DNA from: Pseudomonadota bacterium
GTDB lineage: Bacteria > Pseudomonadota > Alphaproteobacteria > Kiloniellales > J153
Direction: 5' to 3'
Assembly (NCBI GenBank): GCA_022572105.1
Contig: JACZWN010000021.1
Span: 1 to 23,926, forward strand
Length of the DNA: 23,926 nucleotides
The notes below the pieces were generated by a model. That model did not search any database. It was not told the DNA's origin and worked only from the letters and a program-made list of their open reading frames with translations. This document shows positions 6,159 to 13,325 of this stretch, in pieces. The translations under genes and the position numbers were made by a program. Position 1 is the stretch's first letter; each line of letters begins with the position of its first letter.

Positions 6159-6977
6159 TCAGGCGGGCCGCGAAAGCTGTTCGCTCAAGGCCGCCGCGGT
6201 GCGTGTCAGACGCTCCAGGTCCTCGGGCTCGGACAGGCGGTGGCCACCGCCCTTGACCAGGGTGACCTCGACGTCGCTCGATGCCAGCCGGTCCATCAGC
6301 TCGAGCGAGAGCTTCCAGGGCACGTCCGGGTCGGCGCTGCCGTGGATCAGCCGCACCGGGCAGGCGATCGGGATAGGTGCGTCCATCACCAGGTGTTTCC
6401 GTCCCTCGACGATGAGATCCATGGTGATGGCATAGGGCTCCTCGCTGTACTCGGAGGGCTCGTAGGTGACGCCGTCGCGCTCGAGCGTGGCGCGGATTTC
6501 CGGCGCGAAGTCCCGCCACATGAGGGTCTCGGTGAAGTCGGGCGCGGCCGCGACGCCGACCAGGCCGGCCACGCGATCGGGCCGGGCGAGCGCCGCCAGC
6601 AGCATGATCCAGCCGCCCATGGAGGAGCCGACCAGGATCTGCGGTCCCTCGGTCGCCTGGTCGATGACCGCGACCGCATCCTCGGTCCAGCGGCCGATGG
6701 TGCCGTCCTCGAAGCGGCCGGAGGAGGCGCCGTGGCCCAGGTAGTCGAAGCGCACGAAGTCCTGGCCGCTGGCCCGCGCGTGGGCCTCGAGCGCCAAGGC
6801 CTTGGCGCCGGTCATGTCCGACATGAAGCCGCCCAGGAACACCAGGCCGGGCGCGCGCTTTGCCGTTTTGTCGCGCGCCGTCTTGTGGTAGGCGATGGTG
6901 CTGCCGTCGGGCCGTGTTAGGCTCTCGGGCCCCGCAGGATGGAACGGGGCGGGATGGAACGGATCCGCAGTGGACAT
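6159..6977 (-). CDS. ABHD10-like alpha/beta hydrolase (acyl-thioesterase/esterase)
   Basis: A 272-residue serine hydrolase resembling the animal mitochondrial protein ABHD10, a depalmitoylase and acyl-glucuronide esterase. Shared blocks are GGFMSDMTGAKALALE, VRFDYLGHGASSGRFEDGTIGRW, PQILVGSSMGGW with the nucleophile Ser in GSSMGG, PIPIACPVRLIHGSADPDVPW with the catalytic Asp, and GGGHRLSE with the catalytic His. No signal peptide is seen, so it is cytoplasmic. The ATG at 6977 is chosen because GAGG lies 5 nt upstream and the protein then has family length. It diverges from the glycosyltransferase gene with only 30 bp between start codons, so promoters must overlap or lie inside the neighbours. 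Its natural substrate cannot be read from sequence. Confidence 0.88.
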   Translation of the reverse strand: MSTADPFHPAPFHPAGPESLTRPDGSTIAYHKTARDKTAKRAPGLVFLGGFMSDMTGAKALALEAHARASGQDFVRFDYLGHGASSGRFEDGTIGRWTEDAVAVIDQATEGPQILVGSSMGGWIMLLAALARPDRVAGLVGVAAAPDFTETLMWRDFAPEIRATLERDGVTYEPSEYSEEPYAITMDLIVEGRKHLVMDAPIPIACPVRLIHGSADPDVPWKLSLELMDRLASSDVEVTLVKGGGHRLSEPEDLERLTRTAAALSEQLSRPA

Positions 6978-7007
6978 GACCTCGCCAGAAATGATCTCGT
7001 ATGACCT

Positions 7008-8252
7008 ATGACCGAGCGCGACCAGCCTAGCACCGGGAGGCCAGCGGCGGAAGCCGGCCGGCCGGTCGTGCTGCAGATCCTGCCGCGCCTGGTGACCGGC
7101 GGCGCCGAGCGCGGCGCGGTCGACATCGCCGTGACGCTGGCCGAGGCCGGCGGGACCTCGCTGGTCGCCTCCGAGGGCGGGCCGATGGAATACGAGCTTA
7201 AACGCGCCGGGATCGCGCACGTGAAGCTGCCGCTTGCGTCCAAGAACCCGGTGGTCATGTACCGCAACGTCGCCCGCCTGGTCGGGCTCATCGAGGCGCA
7301 CGACGTGGACATCGTCCACGCCCGCTCGCGCGCGCCGGCCTGGAGCGCGGCCGCGGCCGCCCGGCGGACCGGCCGCCACTTCGTCACCACCTTTCACGGC
7401 ACCTACGAAATCGGCAACGCGTTGAAGCGCCGTTACAACGCGATCATGGTCAAGGGCGAGCGCGTGATCGCGAACTCCGAGTTCATCGCCCGCCACATCC
7501 GCGAGGCCTACAAGGTCGACCCGGCGCGCGTCCGGGTGATCCGCCGCGGCGTCGATCTCGCCCGTTTCGATCCGGAGCGGGCGAGCGCCGAGCGTGTGAT
7601 CCAGCTCGCCAACAAATGGCGCCTGCCCGACGGCGTGCCGGTCGTGATGCTGCCCGGCCGTCTGACCCGCTGGAAGGGGCATAGGGGGCTTATCGAGGCG
7701 CTTACCCACTTGCGCGACGTGGAGTTGCTGTGCGTGATCGTCGGCACGGACGAGCGCCGCGGCGCCTATCGCGCCGAGTTGGAGCGCCTGATCGCGCGCC
7801 ACGGCCTGGGCGGCCGGGTGTTCCTGCCGGGCCACTGCGACGACATGCCGGCGGCCTACATGCTGGCCGACGTGGTGGTCTCCGCCTCGACCCGGCCCGA
7901 GGCCTTCGGCCGGGTGGTGAGCGAGGCCCAGGCCATGGGCTGTCCGGTGGTCGCCAGCGACCACGGCGGCGCGCGCGAGCAGATATTGGGCAACCGCACC
8001 GCCTTCCTGTTTCCGCCCGGCGATGTCGCGGCGCTTGCCGATATGATCCGCAAGGCGCTGGCGCTGGATGCCGGGGCGCGCGAGCGGCTGGCCGCCGAGG
8101 CGCGCGCGCACGTGAAGGCGAACTTCGACAAGACGCAAATGTGCGCCGCCACCCTGGCGCTATACCGGGAAATCCTGCACGCCGCGGAAGACGCGCCGGA
8201 GGGCGCGGAACGGGGCCATCCGGCGCCGGGCGGCGCCCCCGCCGGTCCTTGA
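7008..8252 (+). CDS. GT4-family glycosyltransferase
   Basis: A 414-residue two-domain (GT-B fold) retaining glycosyltransferase. The N-terminal acceptor domain starts with VVLQILPRLVTGGAERGAVD, whose GGAE loop is typical of the family, and contains VDIVHARSRAPAW. The C-terminal donor domain carries MLPGRLTRWKGHRGLIEAL and the E-x7-E signature in RPEAFGRVVSEAQAMGCPVVAS, which binds the nucleotide sugar. A C-terminal Pro/Gly-rich tail is probably disordered. Such enzymes build lipopolysaccharide, capsule or glycolipids at the inner membrane face; the sugar is not predictable. It stands alone, divergent from the hydrolase gene. Its stop overlaps the -35 box of the predicted thrS promoter. The ATG at 7008 has no strong ribosome site. 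Confidence 0.92.
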   Translation: MTERDQPSTGRPAAEAGRPVVLQILPRLVTGGAERGAVDIAVTLAEAGGTSLVASEGGPMEYELKRAGIAHVKLPLASKNPVVMYRNVARLVGLIEAHDVDIVHARSRAPAWSAAAAARRTGRHFVTTFHGTYEIGNALKRRYNAIMVKGERVIANSEFIARHIREAYKVDPARVRVIRRGVDLARFDPERASAERVIQLANKWRLPDGVPVVMLPGRLTRWKGHRGLIEALTHLRDVELLCVIVGTDERRGAYRAELERLIARHGLGGRVFLPGHCDDMPAAYMLADVVVSASTRPEAFGRVVSEAQAMGCPVVASDHGGAREQILGNRTAFLFPPGDVAALADMIRKALALDAGARERLAAEARAHVKANFDKTQMCAATLALYREILHAAEDAPEGAERGHPAPGGAPAGP

Positions 8253-8276
8253 CAGGGGTTGGAATCCTTTTACATT
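8249..8276 (+). promoter_or_regulatory. Predicted thrS promoter
   Basis: TTGACA (8249-8254) overlaps the glycosyltransferase stop codon and is followed after 16 bp by TACATT (8271-8276). Initiation near 8283 would give thrS a leader of about 160 nt containing both long hairpins. Confidence 0.5.
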
Positions 8277-8293
8277 GCTGCGCTTTAACGCCC

Positions 8294-8348
8294 CTAGTGT
8301 GATGGTTCCGAAATTCGGCACTGCCGAATTTCGGAAGCATCACACTAG
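8294..8348. repeat. Near-perfect 26-bp inverted repeat (hairpin 1) in the thrS leader
   Basis: The arm at 8294-8319 (CTAGTGTGATGG...TTCGGC) pairs with 8323-8348 with one mismatch in 26 (8305 against 8337), leaving a 3-nt loop. The outer bases are C-TA-GTG...CAC-TA-G. No T-run follows, so it is not an ordinary terminator. It could be a TA-targeting MITE or solo palindrome. Confidence 0.9.
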
Positions 8349-8359
8349 ATTCAAATGGT

Positions 8360-8418
8360 TAGTGGCCTGCTTGTCTCTGAAGTGCATCCTATGAACTTCA
8401 GAGACAAGCAGGCCACTA
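8360..8418. repeat. Perfect 24-bp inverted repeat (hairpin 2) in the thrS leader
   Basis: The arm at 8360-8383 (TAGTGGCCTGC...CTGAAGT) is the exact reverse complement of 8395-8418, with an 11-nt loop. Like hairpin 1 it begins TA-GTG and ends CAC-TA, but the inner sequences are unrelated. It ends 25 nt before the thrS start codon and has no T-run. Confidence 0.9.
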
Positions 8419-8443
8419 GCGAAAGGTTCGAAAGCGCCCTCAT

Positions 8444-10363
8444 ATGGTAGCCATCACGCTGCCCGACGGAAGCGTGCGCGAATTCGACGGGCCGGTCACC
8501 GGCGCCGACATCGCCGCCGCCATCGGTCCCCGCCTGGCGAAGGACGCCTTGGCCATCAAGGTCGGCCAGGACCTCAAGGACCTCTCCATCAGCATCGAAA
8601 AGGACGCCGCCGTAGAGATCGTCACGCGCGGCCACTCGGGCGCCATGGCGCTGCTTAGGCACGACTGCGCCCACGTCATGGCCGAGGCGGTGCAGGAACT
8701 TTATCCGGACACGCAGGTCACCTTCGGGCCGGCGACCGAGACCGGCTTCTTCTACGACTTCGCGCGCGCCGAGCCCTTCACCCCGGACGATCTGGAGCGG
8801 ATCGAGCAGCGCATGCACGAGATTGTCGACCGCGACGAGGCGATCGCGCGCGAGGTCTGGGACCGGGACCGGGCGGTCCGCTTCTTCGACCAGCGCGGCG
8901 AAAAATACAAGGCCGAGCACATCGAGACCCTGCCGCAGGAGGCCGAGATCACCATCTACCGGCAGGGCGACTGGCTCGATCTCTGCGCCGGGCCGCACCT
9001 GCCCGCGACCGGCAAGCTCGGCCACGCCTTCAAGCTGCTCAAGGTCTCGGGCGCCTACTGGCGCGGCGATGCGAAAAACGAGCAGCTGCAGCGCATCACC
9101 GGCACCTGCTGGGAGACCGAGAAGCAGCTCAAAGGCTACCTCCACATGCTGGAGGAGGCCGCCAAGCGCGACCACCGGCGCCTGGGCCGCGAGATGGGCC
9201 TGTTCCACCAGCAAGAGGAGGCGGCCGGCTCGGTGTTCTGGCACCCCAAGGGCTGGACGCTGTATCGAACCGTCCAGAACTACATGCGCGCGCGCCTGGA
9301 CGCGGCCGGCTACGTCGAGGTCAATACGCCGCAGCTGGTCGACCGCTCGCTGTGGGAGGCCTCGGGGCACTGGGAGAAGTTCCGCGAGCACATGTTCACC
9401 GTCGAGGCGGACCACGACCGCGTGCTCGCGATCAAGCCGATGAACTGTCCCTGCCACGTGCAGATCTTCAAGCAGGGCATCACCAGCTACCGCGACCTGC
9501 CGATCCGCATGGCCGAATTCGGCGCCTGCCACCGCAACGAGCCCTCGGGCGCCTTGCACGGCCTGATGCGGGTACGCGCCTTCGTCCAGGACGACGCGCA
9601 CATCTTCTGCACGGAAAGCCAGATCAACGGCGAGACCGTGGCCTTCTGCGAACTCCTGCGGAGCGTCTATTCCGACCTCGGATTCGACGAGGTGACGGTT
9701 AAGTTCGCCGACCGTCCGCCGGTGCGCGCCGGCGCCGACGCGACCTGGGACCGGGCGGAGGCTGCGCTTATGGAGGCGCTCGAGGAGACCGGGCTCGACT
9801 ACAGCCTCGACCCCGGCGAGGGCGCCTTCTACGGGCCCAAGCTGGATTTCGTGCTGCGCGACGCCATCGGCCGGGACTGGCAGTGCGGCACCCTGCAGGT
9901 CGATTTCGTACTGCCCGAGCGGCTCGACGCCAGCTACGTCGGGGAAGACGGCGCCAAGCACCGGCCGGTCATGCTGCACCGGGCGATCCTGGGCTCCTTC
10001 GAGCGCTTCCTGGCCATCCTGATCGAGCAGTACGCCGGCCGCTTCCCGCTCTGGCTGGCGCCGGTGCAGGTGGCGGTGGCGACCATCACCTCGGACGCGG
10101 ACGCCTACGCAGGCGAGGTTCGCGATGCCCTGGCCGCGGCCGGGTTGCGCGTCGAGACTGACCTGCGCAACGAGAAGATCAACTACAAGATCCGCGAGCA
10201 CAGCCTGGCCAAGGTCCCGATCATCGCCGTCGTGGGCCGCCGCGAGGCCGAGGAGCGCACGGTTGCGCTGCGCCGGCTGGGCGGCAAGAATCAAGAGATA
10301 CTTGCGCTCGACGATGCAGTGGCTAGAGTGAGCGGGGAAGCCGCCCCACCGGCCGGGACCTAA
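8444..10363 (+). CDS. thrS: Threonyl-tRNA synthetase
   Basis: A 639-residue class II synthetase that charges tRNA-Thr and edits Ser-tRNA-Thr. Domains in order are TGS (1-60), the editing domain with H73-x3-H77 and C181/H185 in DLCAGPHL, and the catalytic core (about 245-535). The zinc ligands are C335 in MNCPCH, H386 in DDAHIF and H512 in MLHRAILGS. The anticodon-binding domain runs from about 540 to the end. All key residues are at positions within one of the E. coli enzyme. The ATG at 8444 gives standard length; GAAAGG lies rather far upstream. It opens the translation operon. Its leader holds two strong hairpins, but no Thr-rich leader peptide or T-box is visible. Confidence 0.97.
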   Translation: MVAITLPDGSVREFDGPVTGADIAAAIGPRLAKDALAIKVGQDLKDLSISIEKDAAVEIVTRGHSGAMALLRHDCAHVMAEAVQELYPDTQVTFGPATETGFFYDFARAEPFTPDDLERIEQRMHEIVDRDEAIAREVWDRDRAVRFFDQRGEKYKAEHIETLPQEAEITIYRQGDWLDLCAGPHLPATGKLGHAFKLLKVSGAYWRGDAKNEQLQRITGTCWETEKQLKGYLHMLEEAAKRDHRRLGREMGLFHQQEEAAGSVFWHPKGWTLYRTVQNYMRARLDAAGYVEVNTPQLVDRSLWEASGHWEKFREHMFTVEADHDRVLAIKPMNCPCHVQIFKQGITSYRDLPIRMAEFGACHRNEPSGALHGLMRVRAFVQDDAHIFCTESQINGETVAFCELLRSVYSDLGFDEVTVKFADRPPVRAGADATWDRAEAALMEALEETGLDYSLDPGEGAFYGPKLDFVLRDAIGRDWQCGTLQVDFVLPERLDASYVGEDGAKHRPVMLHRAILGSFERFLAILIEQYAGRFPLWLAPVQVAVATITSDADAYAGEVRDALAAAGLRVETDLRNEKINYKIREHSLAKVPIIAVVGRREAEERTVALRRLGGKNQEILALDDAVARVSGEAAPPAGT

Positions 10364-10466
10364 GACGGGAAAGACGCGAATTCTCACCCGACTCTTTTGT
10401 CCGCGATAAGGTGACCGCCAGGTGGGCCGAGGCTGACGAACGAGGGGAAGACAAGGAGGTTAACCC

Positions 10467-11003
10467 ATAGCGAGACCACCGATGAACCTCACGCCGTCCC
10501 GGGATGGACCGCGTGTCAACCGAGATATCGTAGTCGCCCAGGTCCGCCTGATCGACGAGCAGGGCGAGAACCTGGGGGTCGTCTCCAAGGACGAGGCGAT
10601 CGAGCGGGCCGAGGAAGCCGGCATGGATCTGGTCGAGATCTCGCCCAGCGCGGATCCGCCGGTGTGCAAGATTCTCGATTATGGACGGTTCAAATACCAG
10701 GACCAGAAGAAGAAGAGCGAGGCGCGCAAAAAGCAGAAGACGATCGATATCAAAGAAATCAAGATGCGCCCGAACATCGACCAGCACGATTACGACGTCA
10801 AGATGCGTGCCATCAATCGGTTCATCGCCGATGGCGACAAGGTCAAGGTGACCATGCGCTTCCGCGGCCGCGAAATGGTCCATCAGGAACTCGGCCTCAA
10901 GGTCCTCGACCGGGTCCGCGACCAGATCGACGAGGTCGCCAAGGTCGAACAGTTCCCCAAGATGGAAGGCCGCCAGATGATCATGGTCGTGGCGCCCAAG
11001 TAG
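10467..11003 (+). CDS. infC: Translation initiation factor IF-3, probable AUA start
   Basis: IF-3 binds the 30S subunit, blocks premature 50S joining and rejects non-canonical start codons. The N domain (RVNRDIVVAQVRLIDEQGENLGVV) is followed by the linker (GRFKYQDQKKKSEARKKQ) and the C domain (KMRPNIDQHDYDVKM to MEGRQMIMVVAPK). The first in-frame ATG is at 10482, but the perfect AAGGAGG at 10453-10459 is 22 nt from it. It is only 7 nt from the in-frame ATA at 10467, which would add five residues (M-A-R-P-P). Non-canonical infC starts (AUU in E. coli) underlie autoregulation by IF-3, so AUA is the favoured start. Product 178 aa. thrS ends 103 bp upstream; downstream the operon is interrupted by a mobile unit. 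Confidence 0.92.
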   Translation: MARPPMNLTPSRDGPRVNRDIVVAQVRLIDEQGENLGVVSKDEAIERAEEAGMDLVEISPSADPPVCKILDYGRFKYQDQKKKSEARKKQKTIDIKEIKMRPNIDQHDYDVKMRAINRFIADGDKVKVTMRFRGREMVHQELGLKVLDRVRDQIDEVAKVEQFPKMEGRQMIMVVAPK

Positions 11004-11050
11004 ACGGCCGGGGCCGCCGCGCCCTGGCTGTTGGCTCGATCCGCCCACCG

Positions 11051-11085
11051 CGCCGGGCCGGTTTGCTATGCCCCGGCGGGGCTTT
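11051..11085 (+). terminator. Weak terminator-like hairpin after infC
   Basis: CGCCGGG (11051-11057) pairs exactly with CCCGGCG (11072-11078), followed by GGGCTTT. The T-run is only three bases, so termination would be partial; in the ancestral operon it probably acted as an attenuating or read-through site before rpmI. Confidence 0.35.
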
Positions 11086-11113
11086 CCGCGGCCTTTGGGG
11101 TGCGCCGCGGCCG

Positions 11114-11121
11114 AACCCTCG
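11114..11121. repeat. Left target-site duplication AACCCTCG
   Basis: This 8-mer abuts the left inverted end of the mobile unit and is repeated exactly at 13720-13727 beside the right end. Confidence 0.9.
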
Positions 11122-11156
11122 GGTGCTGTCCTAAATAGGACAATCATGGCCCCTAA

Positions 11157-11348
11157 TTAGGACAGTTTTTCGAGATCATCAGGATAGAACTTTAGATTGA
11201 TATAGACTATTGCCTCTTCATCATTTGTCTCAATGACCTCATAGTGCCCAGCCGTGAGATAGTGGTTAAAGCGGTTCGCAAAACCGTCTTGATACAGCTC
11301 GCGAACTATGGGCCATCTGCCACCAACGGATTTGACTCGATATTTCAA
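11157..11348 (-). CDS. Small passenger protein coupled to the transposase, 63 aa
   Basis: A TTG start at 11348-11346 overlaps the TGA of the transposase (ATTGA), a typical arrangement for coupled translation. The product begins MKYRVKSVGGRWPIVRELYQ and is rich in aromatic and charged residues, predicted as a small alpha/beta protein without membrane segments. The family is not recognised. Its stop lies 35 bp from the outer left end of the element, so it is the last gene before the terminal repeat. It could assist or restrain transposition, or be unrelated cargo. Annotation might omit it because of the TTG start, but the tight overlap and element-like codon use support a real gene. Confidence 0.55.
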   Translation of the reverse strand: MKYRVKSVGGRWPIVRELYQDGFANRFNHYLTAGHYEVIETNDEEAIVYINLKFYPDDLEKLS

Positions 11349-12235
11349 TCTTTGTCTCCGTCAATCACCCGGAAACGTCCGACCTGCTTGCCTTTCGGCT
11401 CTACCAATCCCGGCGACGTTGCAGCCTCAACAAGCTCGCCAATCGTCCAAATATGATCCGTCACGCCAAGCGCCATGGCGGGCGTCATGCGGATCGTCTC
11501 ATGGACCCGGCACAAGTTGTAATGACTCACGTACAAGCTCACGGCCGCGCGATGGTTTTCCAGCTTCTTTGAAAAGCCGTTGGTCGGTCGCACGAACCGA
11601 CGCTGTTGCGTCCGAAGGGTCAAGTTTTGCCGCTCGACATACGAGGTCGAGATACGGCGTCGATCCGGGTTGCCGCTCATAACCTGGCGATCTACCCGTA
11701 CTACGCTGGCTGGGGAGTAGCGCCGGGCAGCCTGTACGGAATGCTCCGCGCTGTAGCTCTTGACCAACTGGGCGTAATCGACGCCACCGGCAAATGCCTC
11801 TTCAATCGCGTTGATGTAGGGGCCGTAGCCGTCAGTCGTGATTTGTGGGCGGTTGATGACCCGCTCCCACAGATCGTCGATGAACGCCCGTGTGGTCTCT
11901 GGATTACGCTTCCCGGTCATGTAGGAGACGATGGTCTTCCGGGTCGCGTCCAGGGCGATGTAGGTGTACTGGTCGCCCTTGTCGGCCTCGCCCGGCTTGG
12001 TCTGGCGCTGCTTCTTGCCGACATAGCCCCATATTTCGTCGCATTCCAAGAGCGGGATGTTGAGATCACGCATGAGCCGGTCATGGAGGACAGCGCAGCC
12101 CACGCCGACGCGGACGCCCAGGCGCATGATGCTGTCGCGGTGAATGCCGGTCAGGCGCTCGGTCGCACGGATACTGCATCCCTCGGTCAAGGCCGAGATC
12201 GCTGCAATCTGCTTATCGAATGGAAGCACGTTCAT
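11345..12235 (-). CDS. IS1-family-like DDE transposase, intact
   Basis: A 296-residue transposase. The N terminus is a helix-turn-helix region (ISALTEGCSIRATERLTGIH). The DDE catalytic triad is visible as D66 in LECDEIWGYVGKK, D135 in ITTDGYGPY and E201 in TSYVERQNLTLR, followed by the arginine-rich RRFVRPTNGFSKK block and the YNLCRVHETIRMTP tail. This matches the long single-frame transposases usually annotated as IS1 family, which lack the InsA/InsB frameshift of classic IS1. The frame is uninterrupted, so the element may still be active. The start is the ATG at 12235. Upstream lies an unusual stretch with direct repeats and tRNA-like sequence, and no convincing promoter is seen. Confidence 0.88.
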   Translation of the reverse strand: MNVLPFDKQIAAISALTEGCSIRATERLTGIHRDSIMRLGVRVGVGCAVLHDRLMRDLNIPLLECDEIWGYVGKKQRQTKPGEADKGDQYTYIALDATRKTIVSYMTGKRNPETTRAFIDDLWERVINRPQITTDGYGPYINAIEEAFAGGVDYAQLVKSYSAEHSVQAARRYSPASVVRVDRQVMSGNPDRRRISTSYVERQNLTLRTQQRRFVRPTNGFSKKLENHRAAVSLYVSHYNLCRVHETIRMTPAMALGVTDHIWTIGELVEAATSPGLVEPKGKQVGRFRVIDGDKD

Positions 12236-12353
12236 GGGGCCAATCCATGGTGTTTCGGAAGTGGCCCCCGCCGGACTGGAAATTCAGCAGCGATTCTGCT
12301 ATATATTCCGTAGCGGTCATAGCTCAGGGGGCCAATCCCTGGGGTTGTGATCC

Positions 12354-12387
12354 GGGTCCGGTTGCTGTTAGCGCAGCCGCCGGACCC
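12354..12387. repeat. GC-rich hairpin inside the mobile unit
   Basis: GGGTCCGG (12354-12361) is the exact reverse complement of CCGGACCC (12380-12387); an alternative inner pairing GGTTGC/GCAGCC extends the stem. It stands between a degraded tRNA-like 5' half (from about 12314, with ATAGCTCAG and TTGTGAT) and the tRNA-like gene on the opposite strand. Function unknown. Confidence 0.6.
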
Positions 12388-12396
12388 ACCGAGTCT

Positions 12397-12471
12397 TGGT
12401 TGCCCCGCCAGGATTCGGACCTGGATTTCCGCGGGAGTAAACCGGGCGTCCTACCTTTAGACCACGGGGCA
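12397..12471 (-). tRNA. tRNA-like sequence (anticodon TAC, Val by position), possibly degenerate
   Basis: On the minus strand 75 nt fold as a cloverleaf. The acceptor TGCCCCG pairs with CGGGGCA, followed by discriminator A and an encoded CCA. The D arm is GTCT...GGAC, and the T stem CCAGG/CCTGG has loop TCCGAAT. The anticodon stem CCCGG/CCGCG has one mismatch, or a bulged C if read CCG(C)GG. Its loop TTTACTC puts TAC at positions 34-36. Oddities argue for decay or a phage-type tRNA: C at position 55 instead of U, a pyrimidine at 37, and a U1-A72 closing pair. It lies inside the mobile unit between the transposase and the DUF5343-type gene. Confidence 0.5.
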
Positions 12472-12588
12472 CCGAAGAGCCGATTTGGAGCCGCTTCCTT
12501 CACCTTGCACGGGCCGGGAAGCGGCTCCGCCTGTTCATCCTCGCCCCCATCGCCGGTCGGCAATCTCGGCGGGGGCTCGCTGCTCTCC

Positions 12589-13296
12589 TCATGTTTCGCT
12601 ATCCTCCTCGCCATCTTGGTTCGCACGGGGCGCGTTGTTCTCGGTTATGGGGAAACAAAAATCGAGAACAACACCAAAGGCGCCCATGAACTTGTCCCGC
12701 TCGACTTGAGTCCACCCCCGCCCCTGTGGCGGCAAGCTGGATAACATTCCCGTTATTGGGTCCGGAATGCCAGCCGCCATCGGCGGCTTCTTGCGGACAT
12801 TGGGCTTCGCCAATGATGGAGAAGATGCTGCACCTGAACGCCGTGGCTGCCGGGGCTGCGTCTTTTTTTCAGGCGCTACGCCCGCTGCCGCATATAAGCC
12901 AAGAAAGAGCGTAACCATGCGACTCTGCTGGCCAACAGGCTGATAGCTGCGAAAAGCATCGCGGACCTTGGTTTCGTTGCCCTCTGATGGGTCAACGTAT
13001 GCAAGAACGTCTGCATATGCAGCATTCAGCCATTCTTCGAGGCGCTGTTTGTATTCCGCCTCCGGGGCCAATCGGATGCCTTCAAGCGTTTCTGTCGATT
13101 GCCCCTTCTCATCGATCAAGTCCAACGATTGCAGGCCCTGGAGGGTGCGTGGGATGAGGCTATTGGCGATACCCGCGCGCCCCAAAACCTCCGCAGTAAC
13201 CGGGGAAGGGAGCCCCCGGCTCCGGTGCCGTCCAATCAACTCAAGAATGGCGGAAGGCGGGGCGTAGGGGGCGGGCTTGTCTTTTGTAACGGCCAT
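12589..13296 (-). CDS. DUF5343-type passenger protein, 235 aa
   Basis: Residues 10-110 look like the DUF5343 domain: an N-terminal winged-helix-like segment (AILELIGRHRSRGLPSPVTA, NSLIPRTLQGLQSLDLIDEKGQST), then LEEWLNAAYADVLAYVDPSE and YQPVGQQSRMVTLFLGLYAAAGV. Such proteins occur on phages, plasmids and integrative elements and their biochemical role is unknown. A basic Pro/Ser-rich linker follows, then a C-terminal segment (GWTQVERDKFMGAFGVVLDF). The ATG at 13296 has AAAGGGAA about 8 nt upstream and a good promoter (13353-13326). It is cargo of the 2.6-kb unit, transcribed towards the transposase. Assignment to DUF5343 is by remembered pattern, not a search. Confidence 0.65.
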   Translation of the reverse strand: MAVTKDKPAPYAPPSAILELIGRHRSRGLPSPVTAEVLGRAGIANSLIPRTLQGLQSLDLIDEKGQSTETLEGIRLAPEAEYKQRLEEWLNAAYADVLAYVDPSEGNETKVRDAFRSYQPVGQQSRMVTLFLGLYAAAGVAPEKKTQPRQPRRSGAASSPSLAKPNVRKKPPMAAGIPDPITGMLSSLPPQGRGWTQVERDKFMGAFGVVLDFCFPITENNAPRANQDGEEDSET

Positions 13297-13325
13297 AACC
13301 GATTCCCTTTAGATGTTATAAAACC

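Noticed and set aside
8351..10387. 678-codon minus-strand frame over thrS
   Set aside because: Antisense shadow of thrS with no ribosome site or promoter; thrS is complete and canonical.
10482..10484. ATG as the infC start
   Set aside because: The Shine-Dalgarno is 22 nt away, too far, while the in-frame ATA is at the optimal distance. Not fully excluded.
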